In this document: piece by piece, positions 1 to 9,835 of the stretch
Layout of the letters: each line of letters begins with the position of its first letter
Position numbering within the stretch: position 1 is the first letter of the stretch
NCBI RefSeq assembly: GCF_014205835.1
Contig: NZ_JACHCQ010000003.1
Coordinates: 186,001-250,000, forward strand
Source: Pedobacter sp. AK013
GTDB lineage: Bacteria; Bacteroidota; Bacteroidia; Sphingobacteriales; Sphingobacteriaceae
Length of the DNA: 64,000 nucleotides
Direction of reading: 5' to 3'
Translations under genes and position numbers: made by a program
Notes under the pieces: model-generated
Told to the model about the DNA's origin: nothing
Databases searched by the model: none
Seen by the model: the letters and a program-made list of their open reading frames with translations, nothing else

Positions 1-1512
1 ATAGGCATTATGTTTGTAATTATAAATTGTTTCCAATACATCAGGATCGATATACCTGGCATTCGAACCATCAATAATTACATCTGTTTCTTTTGGAATA
101 TTCGTCAAAACTACTTGTATTGCTGCTTTGTTAAGAAAAGAAACCTCTTCCGCCAGTTTAATCCTGATATGCTTTTTATCGCCTTCGTTCGAGATCCTAT
201 AAAAGAATGGGTTACGCATATTGGTACGGAGTAAATAGAAAATAGAAACCAACATACCAACGGCCACGCCTTTTAACAGATCGGTAAATAAAACCGCAAG
301 TACCGTAACTACAAATGGCACAAACTGGTCCCACCCTTTATGGTACATGTGTTTAAATAAACTAATGCGGGTTAGTTTATACCCTGTTACCAGAAGAATT
401 GCAGCCAAACACGATAGCGGAATCATGTTAATTACCCCAGGAATAAACAAAAGTGAAAGTAATAACCAACAACCATGAAAAATAGCCGACATTTTGGTCC
501 TTGCACCAGCATTAACATTTGCAGAACTACGAACAATTACCGATGTCATAGGTAAACCACCAACCATACCACTGGCGATGTTTCCTAAACCTTGGGCAAC
601 AAGCTCGCGGTTTGTAGGTGAAATACGTTTTATCGGATCTATTTTATCAATAGCTTCAATGCTTAATAAAGTTTCTAAACTTGCTACAACAGCAATAGTT
701 GCTGCTATAATATAAACATTCTTATTAGCCAACTGAGAGAAATCGGGCATGGTAAATAGACCTAAAAATTCGCCAAAACCACTTACCACCGGAATTTTCA
801 CCATCTGATCGGCACGTAGTGGATGATCGGTACCGGCAAAAAGTATAGTTCCAATAACCCCAAGCGTTACCACCAATAATGGTGCAGGTACAACTGCTAA
901 TTTTGGAAATTTAGGCCAAACGATCAGAATAGCTATAGATAATAAACTAATAACTACCGCAGCCAAACTAAAATGGCTTAATGCTGCAGTAATCGCAGAA
1001 AAAGTATTTTCGTGATCTTGCTGAAAGAATCCTTCGTCGCCACTAAAATCGCTATCAACACCCAACGCATGTGGCAACTGTTTTAAAATCAAAATCAGGC
1101 CGATTGCTGCAAGCATCCCCTCAATTACACTCGAAGGGAAGTAATTACCAATAGTTCCGGCTTTAACCAGACCTAAAATCATTTGGAATACCCCGGCCAA
1201 TACAACTGCAAGTAAAAAGGTCTGATAACTCCCCAATGATGTGATGGCACCTAATACAATAACGGTTAAACCTGCTGCAGGCCCACTCACACTTAATTGC
1301 GAGCCGCTAAAAGAGGCAACCACTACCCCGCCAATAATACCAGTGATTAAACCAGCAAATAACGGTGCTCCTGAGGCCAGTGCAATACCCAAACACAATG
1401 GCAAAGCCACCAAAAACACTACAATACTTGCAGGTAAATCTTTCTTTAAATTCTTTTTAAGAATATATTTCTTCACGTCCGAACCTGAAAAGGCCGGGTT
1501 AAACTTTTGCAT
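1..1512 (-). CDS. SulP family inorganic anion transporter (3' end cut by window edge)
   Basis: Inner-membrane anion carrier, probably for sulfate or bicarbonate. I translated the minus strand from an ATG at 1512: it stays open to the window edge (504 residues) and begins MQKFNPAFSGSDVKKYILK. A series of hydrophobic helices follows, with the SulP-type segment FSGSQLSVSGPAAGLTV near residue 70 and the conserved SLETLLSIEAIDK and NRELVAQGLGNIASGM region in the middle. The last visible part (about residues 450-504, EVSFLNKAAIQVVL, then VIIDGSNARYIDPDV) is the start of a cytoplasmic STAS domain. Substrate cannot be told from sequence; in this phylum many such proteins carry bicarbonate, and a carbonic anhydrase neighbour would lie outside the window. 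Confidence 0.93.
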   Translation of the reverse strand, partial: MQKFNPAFSGSDVKKYILKKNLKKDLPASIVVFLVALPLCLGIALASGAPLFAGLITGIIGGVVVASFSGSQLSVSGPAAGLTVIVLGAITSLGSYQTFLLAVVLAGVFQMILGLVKAGTIGNYFPSSVIEGMLAAIGLILILKQLPHALGVDSDFSGDEGFFQQDHENTFSAITAALSHFSLAAVVISLLSIAILIVWPKFPKLAVVPAPLLVVTLGVIGTILFAGTDHPLRADQMVKIPVVSGFGEFLGLFTMPDFSQLANKNVYIIAATIAVVASLETLLSIEAIDKIDPIKRISPTNRELVAQGLGNIASGMVGGLPMTSVIVRSSANVNAGARTKMSAIFHGCWLLLSLLFIPGVINMIPLSCLAAILLVTGYKLTRISLFKHMYHKGWDQFVPFVVTVLAVLFTDLLKGVAVGMLVSIFYLLRTNMRNPFFYRISNEGDKKHIRIKLAEEVSFLNKAAIQVVLTNIPKETDVIIDGSNARYIDPDVLETIYNYKHNAY

Positions 1513-1663
1513 AACGATATAATTATCTAGTAAATTTTAACGAATAAATCGTGGGGGAAATCTTAAAAGCGACCAAGGAACAGCATATCGTATAAATATT
1601 TAAACACGACATACCCGATCAAATCACTGATTGCGCATAATAAGGTTACCCCAATAAAAAAGA

Positions 1664-2008
1664 CTAAATAAAGTTAGGCGGCGGCGTGGGCACCGTAGGA
1701 TGATATGGATCTACATATCTTTTAAAATGTTCTATAAAACTGCTCTTCAGAAAGAAATGACTTGAAGAGAACTCGTAAGAAAAGATAGGATGATTAAGTT
1801 CAACAAGTTTGAAATCGGTAAACTTTGCAGTGTCTTTGGCAGTATCCTTACCGCCCTCATGCTCTAACTCAATTTGCATGATTACGGCGTTCATGATTTC
1901 CTTGTCAATACTCGTACAAAATACCGGCGCACCAGATATCCCCATCTTCGCCACGAAGATGAACATAAATGAGGCAACAATTAAATACTTGTATTTCCTT
2001 AAAAACAT
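1664..2008 (-). CDS. small exported or membrane-anchored protein of unknown function
   Basis: 114 residues. The N-terminus (residues 1-27) is a basic start followed by a hydrophobic stretch, YLIVASFMFIFVAKMGIS, which could be an uncleaved signal anchor or signal peptide. The middle is hydrophilic with a short repeat KDTAKDTAKF, and the C-terminus is proline-rich (VDPYHPTVPTPPPNF). I do not recognise a family. It lies alone between the SulP gene and the divergent carboxylase gene. The overlapping plus-strand frame looks like a shadow because it lacks a signal or other protein character. Confidence 0.6.
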   Translation of the reverse strand: MFLRKYKYLIVASFMFIFVAKMGISGAPVFCTSIDKEIMNAVIMQIELEHEGGKDTAKDTAKFTDFKLVELNHPIFSYEFSSSHFFLKSSFIEHFKRYVDPYHPTVPTPPPNFI

Positions 2009-2366
2009 CTAAAATTCTAATGTTGTTTTAATTCTTATGGCTACAAAAATAAACGGATTATTGGTTTTTCAATGTTTTAAGCTGTAAAAAAAATGTAATT
2101 TAAGTAAAATACAGGCATCGATGATGTAAAACAGGGTTCTTTATAGGTTTAGGAAACAGTTGGTTCCGTCATTATCGGTCAGTTCAGTCCCGCCATCCGC
2201 TAAATCTTTTTGGCAAAATTGGCTTTAATTCAAATCAACAAAAGCCAAAAAGGATGCCGCTACTGTCAGGTTTATAAACAAAGGTCGGGCTGCCTGGGTA
2301 AATAACATTCCGCCGGTCTTGCATTACCAATAGTAATTTTTAATTTTAAAATCTCATAGCATTGCA
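2009..2366. repeat. gene-free stretch with degenerate intergenic repeat
   Basis: No credible ORF. Positions about 2160-2310 hold GC-richer sequence than the surroundings, including CCCGCCATCCGCTAAATC and, as an imperfect inverted copy, GCCAAAAAGGATGCCGCTAC. The same style of sequence recurs at 25675-25725 (CCCGCTATCCGC) and 53880-53960, so I read it as a dispersed non-coding repeat family of this genome. Confidence 0.5.
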
Positions 2367-3908
2367 ATGGACAAAAAAATAGCACTACTTAAAGATAAAA
2401 TCAACCAGGCAAACCTTGGCGGCGGACAGGATCGAATCGATAATCAGCATAAAAAGGGTAAACTTACAGCCCGAGAGCGTATTCATTTTTTAATGGATGA
2501 AGGGAGCTTCGAAGAAATTGGTATGATGGTTACCCACCGAAGTACCGACTTTGGGATGGAACGCGAAAAATATCTGGGCGATGGTGTGGTAACGGGCTAT
2601 GGAACAATTAATGGCAGGTTAACCTACGTATTCTCTCAAGATTTCACCGTGTTTGGAGGTTCGCTATCTGAAACCCATGCAGAGAAAATTTGCAAACTTA
2701 TGGATATGGCCATGAAAAACGGGGCTCCGTTTATCGGCCTAAACGATAGCGGTGGTGCCCGCATTCAGGAAGGTGTTGTTTCTTTGGGCGGTTATGCCGA
2801 TATTTTTTATAAAAACGTTCAGGCTTCGGGTGTTATTCCGCAGCTATCGGCCATTATGGGCCCATGCGCAGGTGGGGCTGTTTATTCGCCAGCCATGACC
2901 GATTTTATTTTAATGGTAGAAAATACTTCTTATATGTTTGTTACCGGCCCAAATGTGGTTAAAACGGTAACACACGAAGAAGTAACTTCAGAAGAATTAG
3001 GAGGTGCAAGCACACATGCTACAAAATCGGGCGTTACCCATTTCGCCTGTGCCAATGAAATTGAAGCCATTAACCACGTAAAAAAACTACTGAGCTATAT
3101 GCCACAAAATTGTGAGGAGATAGCCGATCATTTACCTTACGAGGCAGCCGATGAAAGCCGGCCAGAACTAAACACTTTTATGCCCGAAAATGCTTCACAG
3201 CCTTATGATATACGTGAAGTGATTACTGCCGTAGCCGATATTGATAGCTTTTTAGAAGTGCATGCCGCTTATGCTGAAAATATTGTGGTGGGTTTTGCCC
3301 GTCTTGCAGGGAGAAGTATCGGTATAGTAGCCAATCAGCCCGCTTACTTGGCAGGTGTTTTAGATAGCAATTCTTCTACCAAGGCCGCTCGTTTTGTCCG
3401 CTTTTGCGATTGCTTTAATATTCCATTATTGGTATTTGAAGATGTTCCAGGTTTTTTACCGGGTACAGACCAGGAGTGGAATGGCATTATCACCAATGGT
3501 GCAAAATTATTATACGCTTTTAGCGAGGCTACTGTGCCACGCATTACTGTAATTACCCGAAAGGCTTATGGTGGTGCATATGATGTAATGAACAGCAAAC
3601 ATATTGGAGCAGATATGAACTATGCCTGGCCAAGTGCAGAAATTGCGGTAATGGGTGCAAAAGGTGCCGCAGAAATTATTTTTAAAAGAGAAATTACCTC
3701 AGCAGAAAACCCTGAAGAAAAATGGCTGGAGAAAGAAAAATTATATTCAGATATCTTTGCCAACCCTTATCGTGCTGCTGAACGCGGCTTTGTTGATGAG
3801 GTGATTGAGCCGGCCCAAACCCGTATAAAGTTGATAAAAGCGTTTAAAATGTTGGAAAATAAGGTGGTGAATAATCCAAGAAAGAAACATGGAAATATAC
3901 CTTTGTAG
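2367..3908 (+). CDS. acyl-CoA carboxylase beta (carboxyltransferase) subunit
   Basis: 513 residues, the usual length of propionyl-CoA carboxylase beta chains and methylmalonyl-CoA decarboxylase alpha chains. It transfers carboxyl from carboxybiotin to an acyl-CoA in the cytoplasm. The N-terminal crotonase-like half has [10 protein letters not shown] and the oxyanion-hole segment [13 protein letters not shown] (about residues 125-137) followed by [12 protein letters not shown]. The C-terminal half has [19 protein letters not shown] and [12 protein letters not shown]. These are hallmarks of the family. No biotin carboxylase or biotin carrier gene is adjacent, so its partners must be encoded elsewhere. 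The ATG lies 10 nt after TAGCATTGCA; no strong Shine-Dalgarno, as is normal for this phylum. Confidence 0.95.
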   Translation: MDKKIALLKDKINQANLGGGQDRIDNQHKKGKLTARERIHFLMDEGSFEEIGMMVTHRSTDFGMEREKYLGDGVVTGYGTINGRLTYVFSQDFTVFGGSLSETHAEKICKLMDMAMKNGAPFIGLNDSGGARIQEGVVSLGGYADIFYKNVQASGVIPQLSAIMGPCAGGAVYSPAMTDFILMVENTSYMFVTGPNVVKTVTHEEVTSEELGGASTHATKSGVTHFACANEIEAINHVKKLLSYMPQNCEEIADHLPYEAADESRPELNTFMPENASQPYDIREVITAVADIDSFLEVHAAYAENIVVGFARLAGRSIGIVANQPAYLAGVLDSNSSTKAARFVRFCDCFNIPLLVFEDVPGFLPGTDQEWNGIITNGAKLLYAFSEATVPRITVITRKAYGGAYDVMNSKHIGADMNYAWPSAEIAVMGAKGAAEIIFKREITSAENPEEKWLEKEKLYSDIFANPYRAAERGFVDEVIEPAQTRIKLIKAFKMLENKVVNNPRKKHGNIPL

Positions 3909-3998
3909 AAAATAGTCCGTAGTCATTAGTCCTGAGTCAATAGGATATTAACTCTTGTCTTAAGACTGGTGACTATGGACTTCCGACTCAAAACTCAC
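3909..3998. repeat. permuted GTCCTGAGTC / AAGACT / GACTC intergenic repeat
   Basis: The spacer between the carboxylase and the MFS gene is made of near-repeats such as AGTCCGTAGTCATTAGTCC and its loose inverse GACTATGGACTTCCGACTC. The words recur at 23467-23503. This low-information sequence is why the GTG at 3969 is rejected as the start of the next gene. Confidence 0.6.
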
Positions 3999-5171
3999 AT
4001 GCAGATTACTCAGAAATTATCACGCGCCGATATCCTCCTCATGGCTTTTTGCACAGGCCTAATTGTTGCAAATATTTATTACTGCCAACCTTTGGTAATC
4101 TTAATAGCAAAAGATTTTAACCTTACCGAAACCGATGCCGGAAAGATTACCTACCTTACGCAGATTGGTTATGCTTTAGGTCTTTTCCTGCTGGTGCCAC
4201 TGGGTGATATGTTTGAACGTAAAAAACAGATCCTCGTCATTACCGGACTCGCAATCTTTGCCTTACTGGTTGCTGCATTTTCAAACACCTTTTTTGTACT
4301 GGAAGTTGCATCAATTTTAATTGGCACCTGTTCTATCGTACCTCAATTGATTTTACCCTTAGCGGCTAACCTAAGTACCGATGAGAATCGCGGGGCTAAT
4401 ATTGGGATGATTATGAGTGGTTTGCTGGTTGGAATTTTAGCCTCACGTGCTGTAAGTGGCAGTATTGGCTTTTGGCTAGGCTGGAGAGCCGTTTATTATA
4501 TCGCAGCAGCAATATGCGGATTGCTGATCTTTTTAATGGCCAAACGTTTTCCACAGAGCTATCCCGCTTTTAAAGGCACCTATAAAGAACTCATGCGTTC
4601 TATGTTCAGTTACATTAAAACTCAACCTGCCTTAAGGGAGACTTCGATTATTAACTTCCTGGCTTTCGCCATAATTAGTGCATTTTGGACTACCATGGTA
4701 TTGTTTCTAGCTAACCCGCCTTTTAATTTCCAGACTTTACAGATCGGGTTATTTGGAATTGCAGGAGCAGCGGGCGCATTGGCAGCACCACTGGTTGGAA
4801 AATTAAGCGATGGTAATAATCCACGCAAAAACTTAATGATTGGTTTTATATTACAAATCGTTAGTATTGCCCTGTTTTATTTTACAGGCAGCCACTTATT
4901 TCTATTTGTAATCGGCATAGTACTTATAGACATCGGTCAGCAAGCCATACATGTAACCAACCAAACCCGAATTTATACCTTAATACCAGAAGCCAGAAAC
5001 AGACTGAACACCATTTTTATGTCGGTAAGTTTTATCGGCGCCAGTTGTGGCTCTGCTTTGGGCTTATGGCTTTGGGACCAAGGTGGATGGACATTGTTCT
5101 GCTATGGAATGACAGGTATAATTGTCCTTAATATTTTAATTTATCAGTTTTACGGAAGAAAAAACAAATAA
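3999..5171 (+). CDS. MFS transporter
   Basis: 390 residues from the ATG at 3999; an in-frame GTG 30 nt upstream lies in repeat DNA and is unlikely. The protein has about 12 hydrophobic segments. The loop 2-3 signature is clear as GDMFERKKQILV (about residues 70-81), and a second copy of the same loop pattern appears as GKLSDGNNPRKNLM in the second half, as expected of a duplicated six-helix fold. It is probably a proton-coupled exporter of small molecules in the inner membrane. Substrate unknown. Confidence 0.9.
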   Translation: MQITQKLSRADILLMAFCTGLIVANIYYCQPLVILIAKDFNLTETDAGKITYLTQIGYALGLFLLVPLGDMFERKKQILVITGLAIFALLVAAFSNTFFVLEVASILIGTCSIVPQLILPLAANLSTDENRGANIGMIMSGLLVGILASRAVSGSIGFWLGWRAVYYIAAAICGLLIFLMAKRFPQSYPAFKGTYKELMRSMFSYIKTQPALRETSIINFLAFAIISAFWTTMVLFLANPPFNFQTLQIGLFGIAGAAGALAAPLVGKLSDGNNPRKNLMIGFILQIVSIALFYFTGSHLFLFVIGIVLIDIGQQAIHVTNQTRIYTLIPEARNRLNTIFMSVSFIGASCGSALGLWLWDQGGWTLFCYGMTGIIVLNILIYQFYGRKNK

Positions 5172-5188
5172 CTAATCAATAAAATTTC

Positions 5189-5782
5189 ATGAAATCTAAA
5201 AACGCAATTAAAACACTTTCAATCTTATTTATTTGCCTGGCCATTTTGGGTAAAGCAAAAGCGCAAGACAGTACAAAAGTAGAACAGCCAAATGAAGTAA
5301 AATCATTAAACAAAATCAGGCTAACTTTATTGGGCCTTAGTTACGAAAGAGAGCAAAAAGTGGGTAAAACAACTTCGGTTTATTTTGGTGCAGGGGCCGA
5401 AGGTGCTTTTATTTATCAAACCGAGATTACAATTGATAACAATTATAATTTCAGTGCCCACACAGAAACAAATTTCAAGGTTTACCCTGCATTAAATGCG
5501 GGATTTAGACACTATTACAATTTTAACCGAAGGATTAAAAAGGGTAAGAAAACCTTAAATAACAGTGCTGGTTATGTAGGTCTTGATGTATTAGCAATTA
5601 TCCCGACCCAAAGTAACACTTTGTACGGTTCCCAGATCAATATTATGCCGCAATGGGGATTTCAGACCTATGCTGGCAGAAAAGTTAACTTCGAATTGGC
5701 ATTAGGCCCTTTAGCTGCAATTAACAAAATCGATACCTATTTTGGAATTGGTGGAAAAATAGGCTTTAGCTTTTTATTATAA
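5189..5782 (+). CDS. secreted or outer-membrane beta-barrel-like protein, unknown function
   Basis: 197 residues with a clear signal peptide (residues 1-25, hydrophobic core LSILFICLAILG, cleavage after KAKAQ). The mature part alternates hydrophobic and polar residues (SVYFGAGAEGAFIYQT, VGLDVLAI, GFQTYAGRKVNFELALGP) and ends with hydrophobic GFSFLL, the pattern of a small outer-membrane beta-barrel. It starts 17 nt after the MFS gene and ends 2 nt before the acetyltransferase gene, so the three may be co-transcribed. Confidence 0.8.
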   Translation: MKSKNAIKTLSILFICLAILGKAKAQDSTKVEQPNEVKSLNKIRLTLLGLSYEREQKVGKTTSVYFGAGAEGAFIYQTEITIDNNYNFSAHTETNFKVYPALNAGFRHYYNFNRRIKKGKKTLNNSAGYVGLDVLAIIPTQSNTLYGSQINIMPQWGFQTYAGRKVNFELALGPLAAINKIDTYFGIGGKIGFSFLL

Positions 5783-5784
5783 TT

Positions 5785-6192
5785 ATGGTTCAAATTGAGC
5801 AAATATTTCCCTCTTTAACCTGGCGGATCAGGCATGAGGCTATGTATCCAGAATTACCTTTTGATAGCGTAAAGCTTCCGGATGATTTTGACGGCATCCA
5901 TTTTGGGTTATATCTCGATCATAAGTTAACAGGGGTGGTTTCGCTATTTCATGATGGAGATGTTTATCAATTCCGGAAACTTGCCATTCTGCCCGGTACT
6001 CAAAAAGCAGGTTATGGCTCACAACTAATGGCCTATATCCTTGATTTTTGTAAAATTCAAAAAGCGACAAAACTATGGTGCAATGCACGTGTAAATGCTA
6101 AGGAATTTTATTTTAAATTTGGCTTCCACGAAACCGATAAAACCTTTTTTAAAGATGGTTACGATTTTGTAGTAATGGAAAAAGAACTTTAA
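5785..6192 (+). CDS. GNAT family N-acetyltransferase
   Basis: 135 residues. It would transfer an acetyl group from acetyl-CoA to an amine. Motif A, which binds the CoA pyrophosphate, is visible as RKLAILPGTQKAGYGSQLM (about residues 68-86, with Q-x-x-G-x-G), and the family's C-terminal NARVNAKEFYFKFGFHETD segment follows. Substrate unknown. It begins 2 nt after the beta-barrel gene. Confidence 0.88.
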   Translation: MVQIEQIFPSLTWRIRHEAMYPELPFDSVKLPDDFDGIHFGLYLDHKLTGVVSLFHDGDVYQFRKLAILPGTQKAGYGSQLMAYILDFCKIQKATKLWCNARVNAKEFYFKFGFHETDKTFFKDGYDFVVMEKEL

Positions 6193-6201
6193 ATCACCAA
6201 T

Positions 6202-6262
6202 CGTCATGCTGAATTTATTTCAGCATCTTATTAACAGATCCTGAATCAAGTTCAGGATGACG
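6202..6262. repeat. REP-like palindromic repeat
   Basis: Begins CGTCATGCTGAATTTATTTC and ends AAGTTCAGGATGACG; the outer arms are inverted copies of one another and there are two nested hairpins. Similar units are listed at 14890, 22973, 30932, 34143 and 60975. Confidence 0.8.
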
Positions 6263-6283
6263 AATAATTATAGAACGAATATT

Positions 6284-7399
6284 ATGGCTAAGAAAAAAGA
6301 CGACGAAAAGAAAAAACACGTTGCTGTGGTTACTAAAAAATCGCTGCAGTTCCTTGAAGAATACATCAACAATCCTGCTCCTACTGGTTATGAATGGGAA
6401 GGACAAAAACTTTGGTTAAATTATTTAAAACCATATATCGACGAACATTTTATCGATAATTACGGCACGGCTGTAGGTGTTATTAATCCTAAAGCTGATT
6501 TTAAAGTAGTTATAGAAGCACATGCCGATGAAATTTCGTGGTATGTAAATTACATCACCGCAGATGGTTTAATTTATGTAATCCGAAATGGGGGTTCAGA
6601 TCATCAAATTGCACCTTCGAAACGTGTAAATATCCATACGGAGAAGGGCTTGGTTAAAGCGGTATTCGGTTGGCCAGCAATCCATACCCGCCATGGCGAA
6701 AAAGAACAGGCACCAGAATTAAAAAATATTTTTTTAGACTGTGGCTGTACTACAAAAGAAGAAGTAGAAAAATTAGGTGTCCATGTAGGCTGTGTAATTA
6801 CCTATGAAGATGAGTTTATGGTTTTGAACGACCGTTACTATGTTGGCCGTGCCTTAGATAACCGTGTGGGTGGCTTTATGATTGCCGAAGTAGCGCGTTT
6901 ATTAAAAGAGAACAAGAAAAAACTTCCTTTTGGCTTATACATTGTAAACTCTGTACAGGAAGAAATTGGTTTACGCGGTGCCGAGATGATTGCCCATCGC
7001 ATTAAGCCAAATGTGGCCATTATTACCGATGTAACACACGATACCACTACGCCAATGATTAATAAAAACATTCAAGGCGATTTATCGGCAGGTAAAGGTC
7101 CTGTGGTTTCGTATGCCCCAGCTGTGCAAACCAATTTAAATAAATTATTGATTAAAACGGCTGAGAAAAACCATATTCCATTTCAACGCCAGGCATCTTC
7201 GCGTTCTACCGGAACCGACACCGATGCTTTTGCCTATTCGAATGGTGGCGTACCATCAGCTTTAATTTCGCTACCGCTACGCTATATGCATACTACTGTA
7301 GAAATGGTACACAAAGAGGATGTTGACAACGTAATCAGTCTCATTTATGAAAGCTTATTGAACATTACCAACGGTCAGGATTTCAGAGCGTTTAAATAA
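6284..7399 (+). CDS. M42 family metallopeptidase (glutamyl aminopeptidase/endoglucanase-like)
   Basis: 371 residues from ATG 6284 (MAKKKDDEKK). A longer in-frame start at 6257 lies inside the REP-like repeat and is rejected. M42 enzymes are cytoplasmic, usually dodecameric, two-metal aminopeptidases. Metal ligands are visible in order: HADEISWY (His-x-Asp), RALDNRVGG (bridging Asp), SVQEEIGLRGA (catalytic Glu pair), DVTHDTTTP (Asp) and RYMHTTVEMVH (His). Its stop overlaps the next start as TAATG, which suggests translational coupling. Confidence 0.94.
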   Translation: MAKKKDDEKKKHVAVVTKKSLQFLEEYINNPAPTGYEWEGQKLWLNYLKPYIDEHFIDNYGTAVGVINPKADFKVVIEAHADEISWYVNYITADGLIYVIRNGGSDHQIAPSKRVNIHTEKGLVKAVFGWPAIHTRHGEKEQAPELKNIFLDCGCTTKEEVEKLGVHVGCVITYEDEFMVLNDRYYVGRALDNRVGGFMIAEVARLLKENKKKLPFGLYIVNSVQEEIGLRGAEMIAHRIKPNVAIITDVTHDTTTPMINKNIQGDLSAGKGPVVSYAPAVQTNLNKLLIKTAEKNHIPFQRQASSRSTGTDTDAFAYSNGGVPSALISLPLRYMHTTVEMVHKEDVDNVISLIYESLLNITNGQDFRAFK

Positions 7400-7683
7400 T
7401 GGAAAAAGTAAACTACCAAAAAATAATCATCAGCACCTTTTTAAAGGTTTTGCTGATGATTGTTATTATTTTTATTCTTAACTCCTGGCCAAACATTAAA
7501 CAAAGTTTTAATGGTAATGTACCACCATTTAATTATTGGCTTGATCATAGTTTCAAAATCAGTAATATCATCCTCATCTTAGGGTTTGGTGGTTATTTCT
7601 ATTATAAAGATTTAACAGCTCAAAAAGAGGCGATTGAAAAGGCAAAAAAAATAAACGAGAAGCGGGACAATATAGAGGTTTGA
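7399..7683 (+). CDS. small membrane protein, unknown function
   Basis: 94 residues with two hydrophobic segments (about 12-28, VLLMIVIIFILNSWP, and about 51-66, ISNIILILGFGGYFYY) and a charged, probably helical C-terminus rich in Lys and Glu. The start overlaps the stop of the M42 peptidase by one base. No family recognised. Confidence 0.75.
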   Translation: MEKVNYQKIIISTFLKVLLMIVIIFILNSWPNIKQSFNGNVPPFNYWLDHSFKISNIILILGFGGYFYYKDLTAQKEAIEKAKKINEKRDNIEV

Positions 7684-7740
7684 GGATTTATCTTCAAACC
7701 TTTTTAATTTAAAACCGAGCTTCCATATAAAGATAAATAA

Positions 7741-8430
7741 ATGAAAAAAATCGTACTCATTCGCCATGGACAGAGTGTTTGGAATCAGGAAAACCGTTTT
7801 ACAGGTTGGACTGATGTTGATTTATCAGAAAATGGCTATCAGGAGGCTAGAAAGGCTGGAGAAATTTTAAAAAAGCATCATTACAATTTTGATATCGCAT
7901 TTACATCTTTATTAAAAAGAGCAATAAAAACCCTTCATATTATCCTTGAAGGCCTTGATCATTTATGGATTCCCGAACATAAGAGCTGGCACTTGAATGA
8001 GCGCTTTTATGGAGCCTTACAAGGTTTAAATAAAGCCGAAACGGCTGAAAAATATGGCACAGAGCAGGTTTATAAATGGAGAAGGGACCCTGATGAAGAA
8101 CCACCTCGAATTACAAGAGATGATGAACGGTTTCCGGGAAACGACCCTCGCTATCAGCTTTTAAAACCAGAAGAATTACCGCTAACTGAAAACTTGAGCG
8201 ATACCATCGCCAGAGTTCTCCCCTATTGGAACGAATCCATAGTTCCAGCTATAAGTAGAAATGAAAAAGTAATTATATCCGCACATGGAAATAGTTTAAG
8301 AGCGCTGATAAAATACATCGATAATTTGTCAAACGAAGAAGTTACAGCTTTAGAAATACCCACAGGTATTCCATTGGTTTACGAGCTAGACGATGATCTC
8401 AAAAAAATCAGACACTATTACTTAAGCTAA
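7741..8430 (+). CDS. gpmA: 2,3-bisphosphoglycerate-dependent phosphoglycerate mutase
   Basis: 229 residues. It interconverts 3- and 2-phosphoglycerate in glycolysis and gluconeogenesis through a phosphohistidine. The catalytic RHG motif is at residues 8-10 (His9), followed by the specificity segment [28 protein letters not shown] and the second histidine in [10 protein letters not shown] (His182) are present. The [10 protein letters not shown] insertion is typical of the dPGM branch rather than other histidine phosphatases. It is slightly shorter than the E. coli enzyme, at the C-terminal tail. It has 57 bp of upstream spacer and is probably monocistronic. Confidence 0.95.
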   Translation: MKKIVLIRHGQSVWNQENRFTGWTDVDLSENGYQEARKAGEILKKHHYNFDIAFTSLLKRAIKTLHIILEGLDHLWIPEHKSWHLNERFYGALQGLNKAETAEKYGTEQVYKWRRDPDEEPPRITRDDERFPGNDPRYQLLKPEELPLTENLSDTIARVLPYWNESIVPAISRNEKVIISAHGNSLRALIKYIDNLSNEEVTALEIPTGIPLVYELDDDLKKIRHYYLS

Positions 8431-8609
8431 AGTAATTTAAAACGAAACCTTCTTTTTACTTTCCTCTGTTATAAAACCAAAGTATATTCTCAAAAAAAAT
8501 TACGCTCACCTTTTAACTTAAACATCTGATTACCAGCTTTATTTTTATTAATATTCAAAATATCTTTACATTGTTTGTGTAATTTACCCAAATAGTTTAT
8601 CCTTTATTT

Positions 8610-9011
8610 ATGAGTACAAATAAAAAAAATATTGATCTATCCATTATTTGCGATGGTCATTGGGATGTGGTATTCGACCATCTTGGTCTTGGTTTTTGGG
8701 AGTTGAGTATAGCAACGGGCATACTCCGCTCAACCCGGTCATTTAAAAAAACCTTAGGTTGCCATCCAGATCAGGTTTTAACTTATGAAACCGTTTTAGG
8801 TTTAATCTTACCAGAAGATCTAGATCATGTTCAGGATGAAATCGAACTTACGGTTTCGAGAGAAAAAAACAGTTACCACTCGGTATATAGAATTTGTCGG
8901 CCTGACGGAAAAGTTAGATGGATTAAAGCCGATGGAATACTATCTCAACAGGATGGCGAAAGCTTAAAATTAATCGGAACAATTTTAGATGTAACCGATT
9001 TAAAAGAATAA
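8610..9011 (+). CDS. single PAS-domain protein
   Basis: 133 residues containing one PAS fold and nothing else: the core runs from GFWELSIATGILRSTRSFKK to the PAC-type end SYHSVYRICRPDGKVRWIKADG and IGTILDVTDLKE. There is no kinase, cyclase or DNA-binding output, so it would have to act by binding a partner, or is a sensor separated from its output. It ends 11 bp from the convergent exonuclease III gene. Confidence 0.82.
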   Translation: MSTNKKNIDLSIICDGHWDVVFDHLGLGFWELSIATGILRSTRSFKKTLGCHPDQVLTYETVLGLILPEDLDHVQDEIELTVSREKNSYHSVYRICRPDGKVRWIKADGILSQQDGESLKLIGTILDVTDLKE

Positions 9012-9022
9012 ACCATTATCGT

Positions 9023-9799
9023 TTATACCTCGCTTAGTTCAATCCATACCGGACCGTGATCGCTTGTTTTTTCCCAGCCCCTTACTTGCTTATCTACTCC
9101 CGCAGATATTAAGCGATCACTAACCTGAGGACTTAATAAAAAATGATCAATTCTTAATCCGGCATCTCTACCATAAGCATTTCTGAAATAATCCCAAAAA
9201 GTATATATCGTTTCAGTTGGATATAATTTTCTGATTGCATCTGTCCAACCTTGCGCCATTAAATTTTGAAATGCCAGGCGGGTTTCCGGACGAAATAAAG
9301 CATCCTCAACCCAACGTTCTGGTTTATAAGCATCCAGCTCAGTAGGTATTACATTATAATCGCCACATAAAACTACTGGTAAATTATATTCCAATAGTTT
9401 TGCAGCATGGGCTGTAAAACGTTTAAACCATCGTAACTTATACTCAAATTTAGGACCTGGCGCCGGGTTGCCATTCGGAAGGTAAAGGCAACCAATGATC
9501 ACATTATTAACCATTGTCTCGATGTACCGGCTATGCAGATCTTCCGGATCACCATCCAGATTTCTCTTTAACTCCTTTATTTCCAGATTTCGAGCTAATA
9601 TAGCAACGCCATTCCAACTTTTCTGTCCATGCCATATGGCATTATAACCAACATCTTTAATAGCCTGCTCAGGAAATTTTTCCTGTGGTGCTTTTAATTC
9701 TTGTAAACACACTACATCGGGTTGGGTTTCTTCCAGCCAGCGCAACAGAACAGGTAAGCGCCCGTTTATTCCATTTACATTATATGTTGCTATTTTCAT
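9023..9799 (-). CDS. xth: exodeoxyribonuclease III / AP endonuclease
   Basis: 258 residues from the ATG at 9799; an upstream TTG at 9808 adds only three residues. It cleaves DNA 5' to abasic sites and removes 3' blocking groups in base-excision repair. Motifs in order: MKIATYNVNGINGR (Asn), VVCLQELKAPQEKFP (metal-binding Glu), LYLPNGN, LCGDYNVIP (Asp-x-Asn), GRDAGLRIDHFLLS and TSDHGPVWIEL (catalytic Asp-His). Full length for the family. Confidence 0.95.
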   Translation of the reverse strand: MKIATYNVNGINGRLPVLLRWLEETQPDVVCLQELKAPQEKFPEQAIKDVGYNAIWHGQKSWNGVAILARNLEIKELKRNLDGDPEDLHSRYIETMVNNVIIGCLYLPNGNPAPGPKFEYKLRWFKRFTAHAAKLLEYNLPVVLCGDYNVIPTELDAYKPERWVEDALFRPETRLAFQNLMAQGWTDAIRKLYPTETIYTFWDYFRNAYGRDAGLRIDHFLLSPQVSDRLISAGVDKQVRGWEKTSDHGPVWIELSEV

Positions 9800-9835
9800 C
9801 TGTATCAATATGTTTTTAGGTAATGAAGCCCCGAA

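Noticed and set aside
3969-3998. GTG start giving the MFS transporter ten more residues
   Set aside because: The added codons are in permuted repeat sequence; the ATG at 3999 fits the family better.
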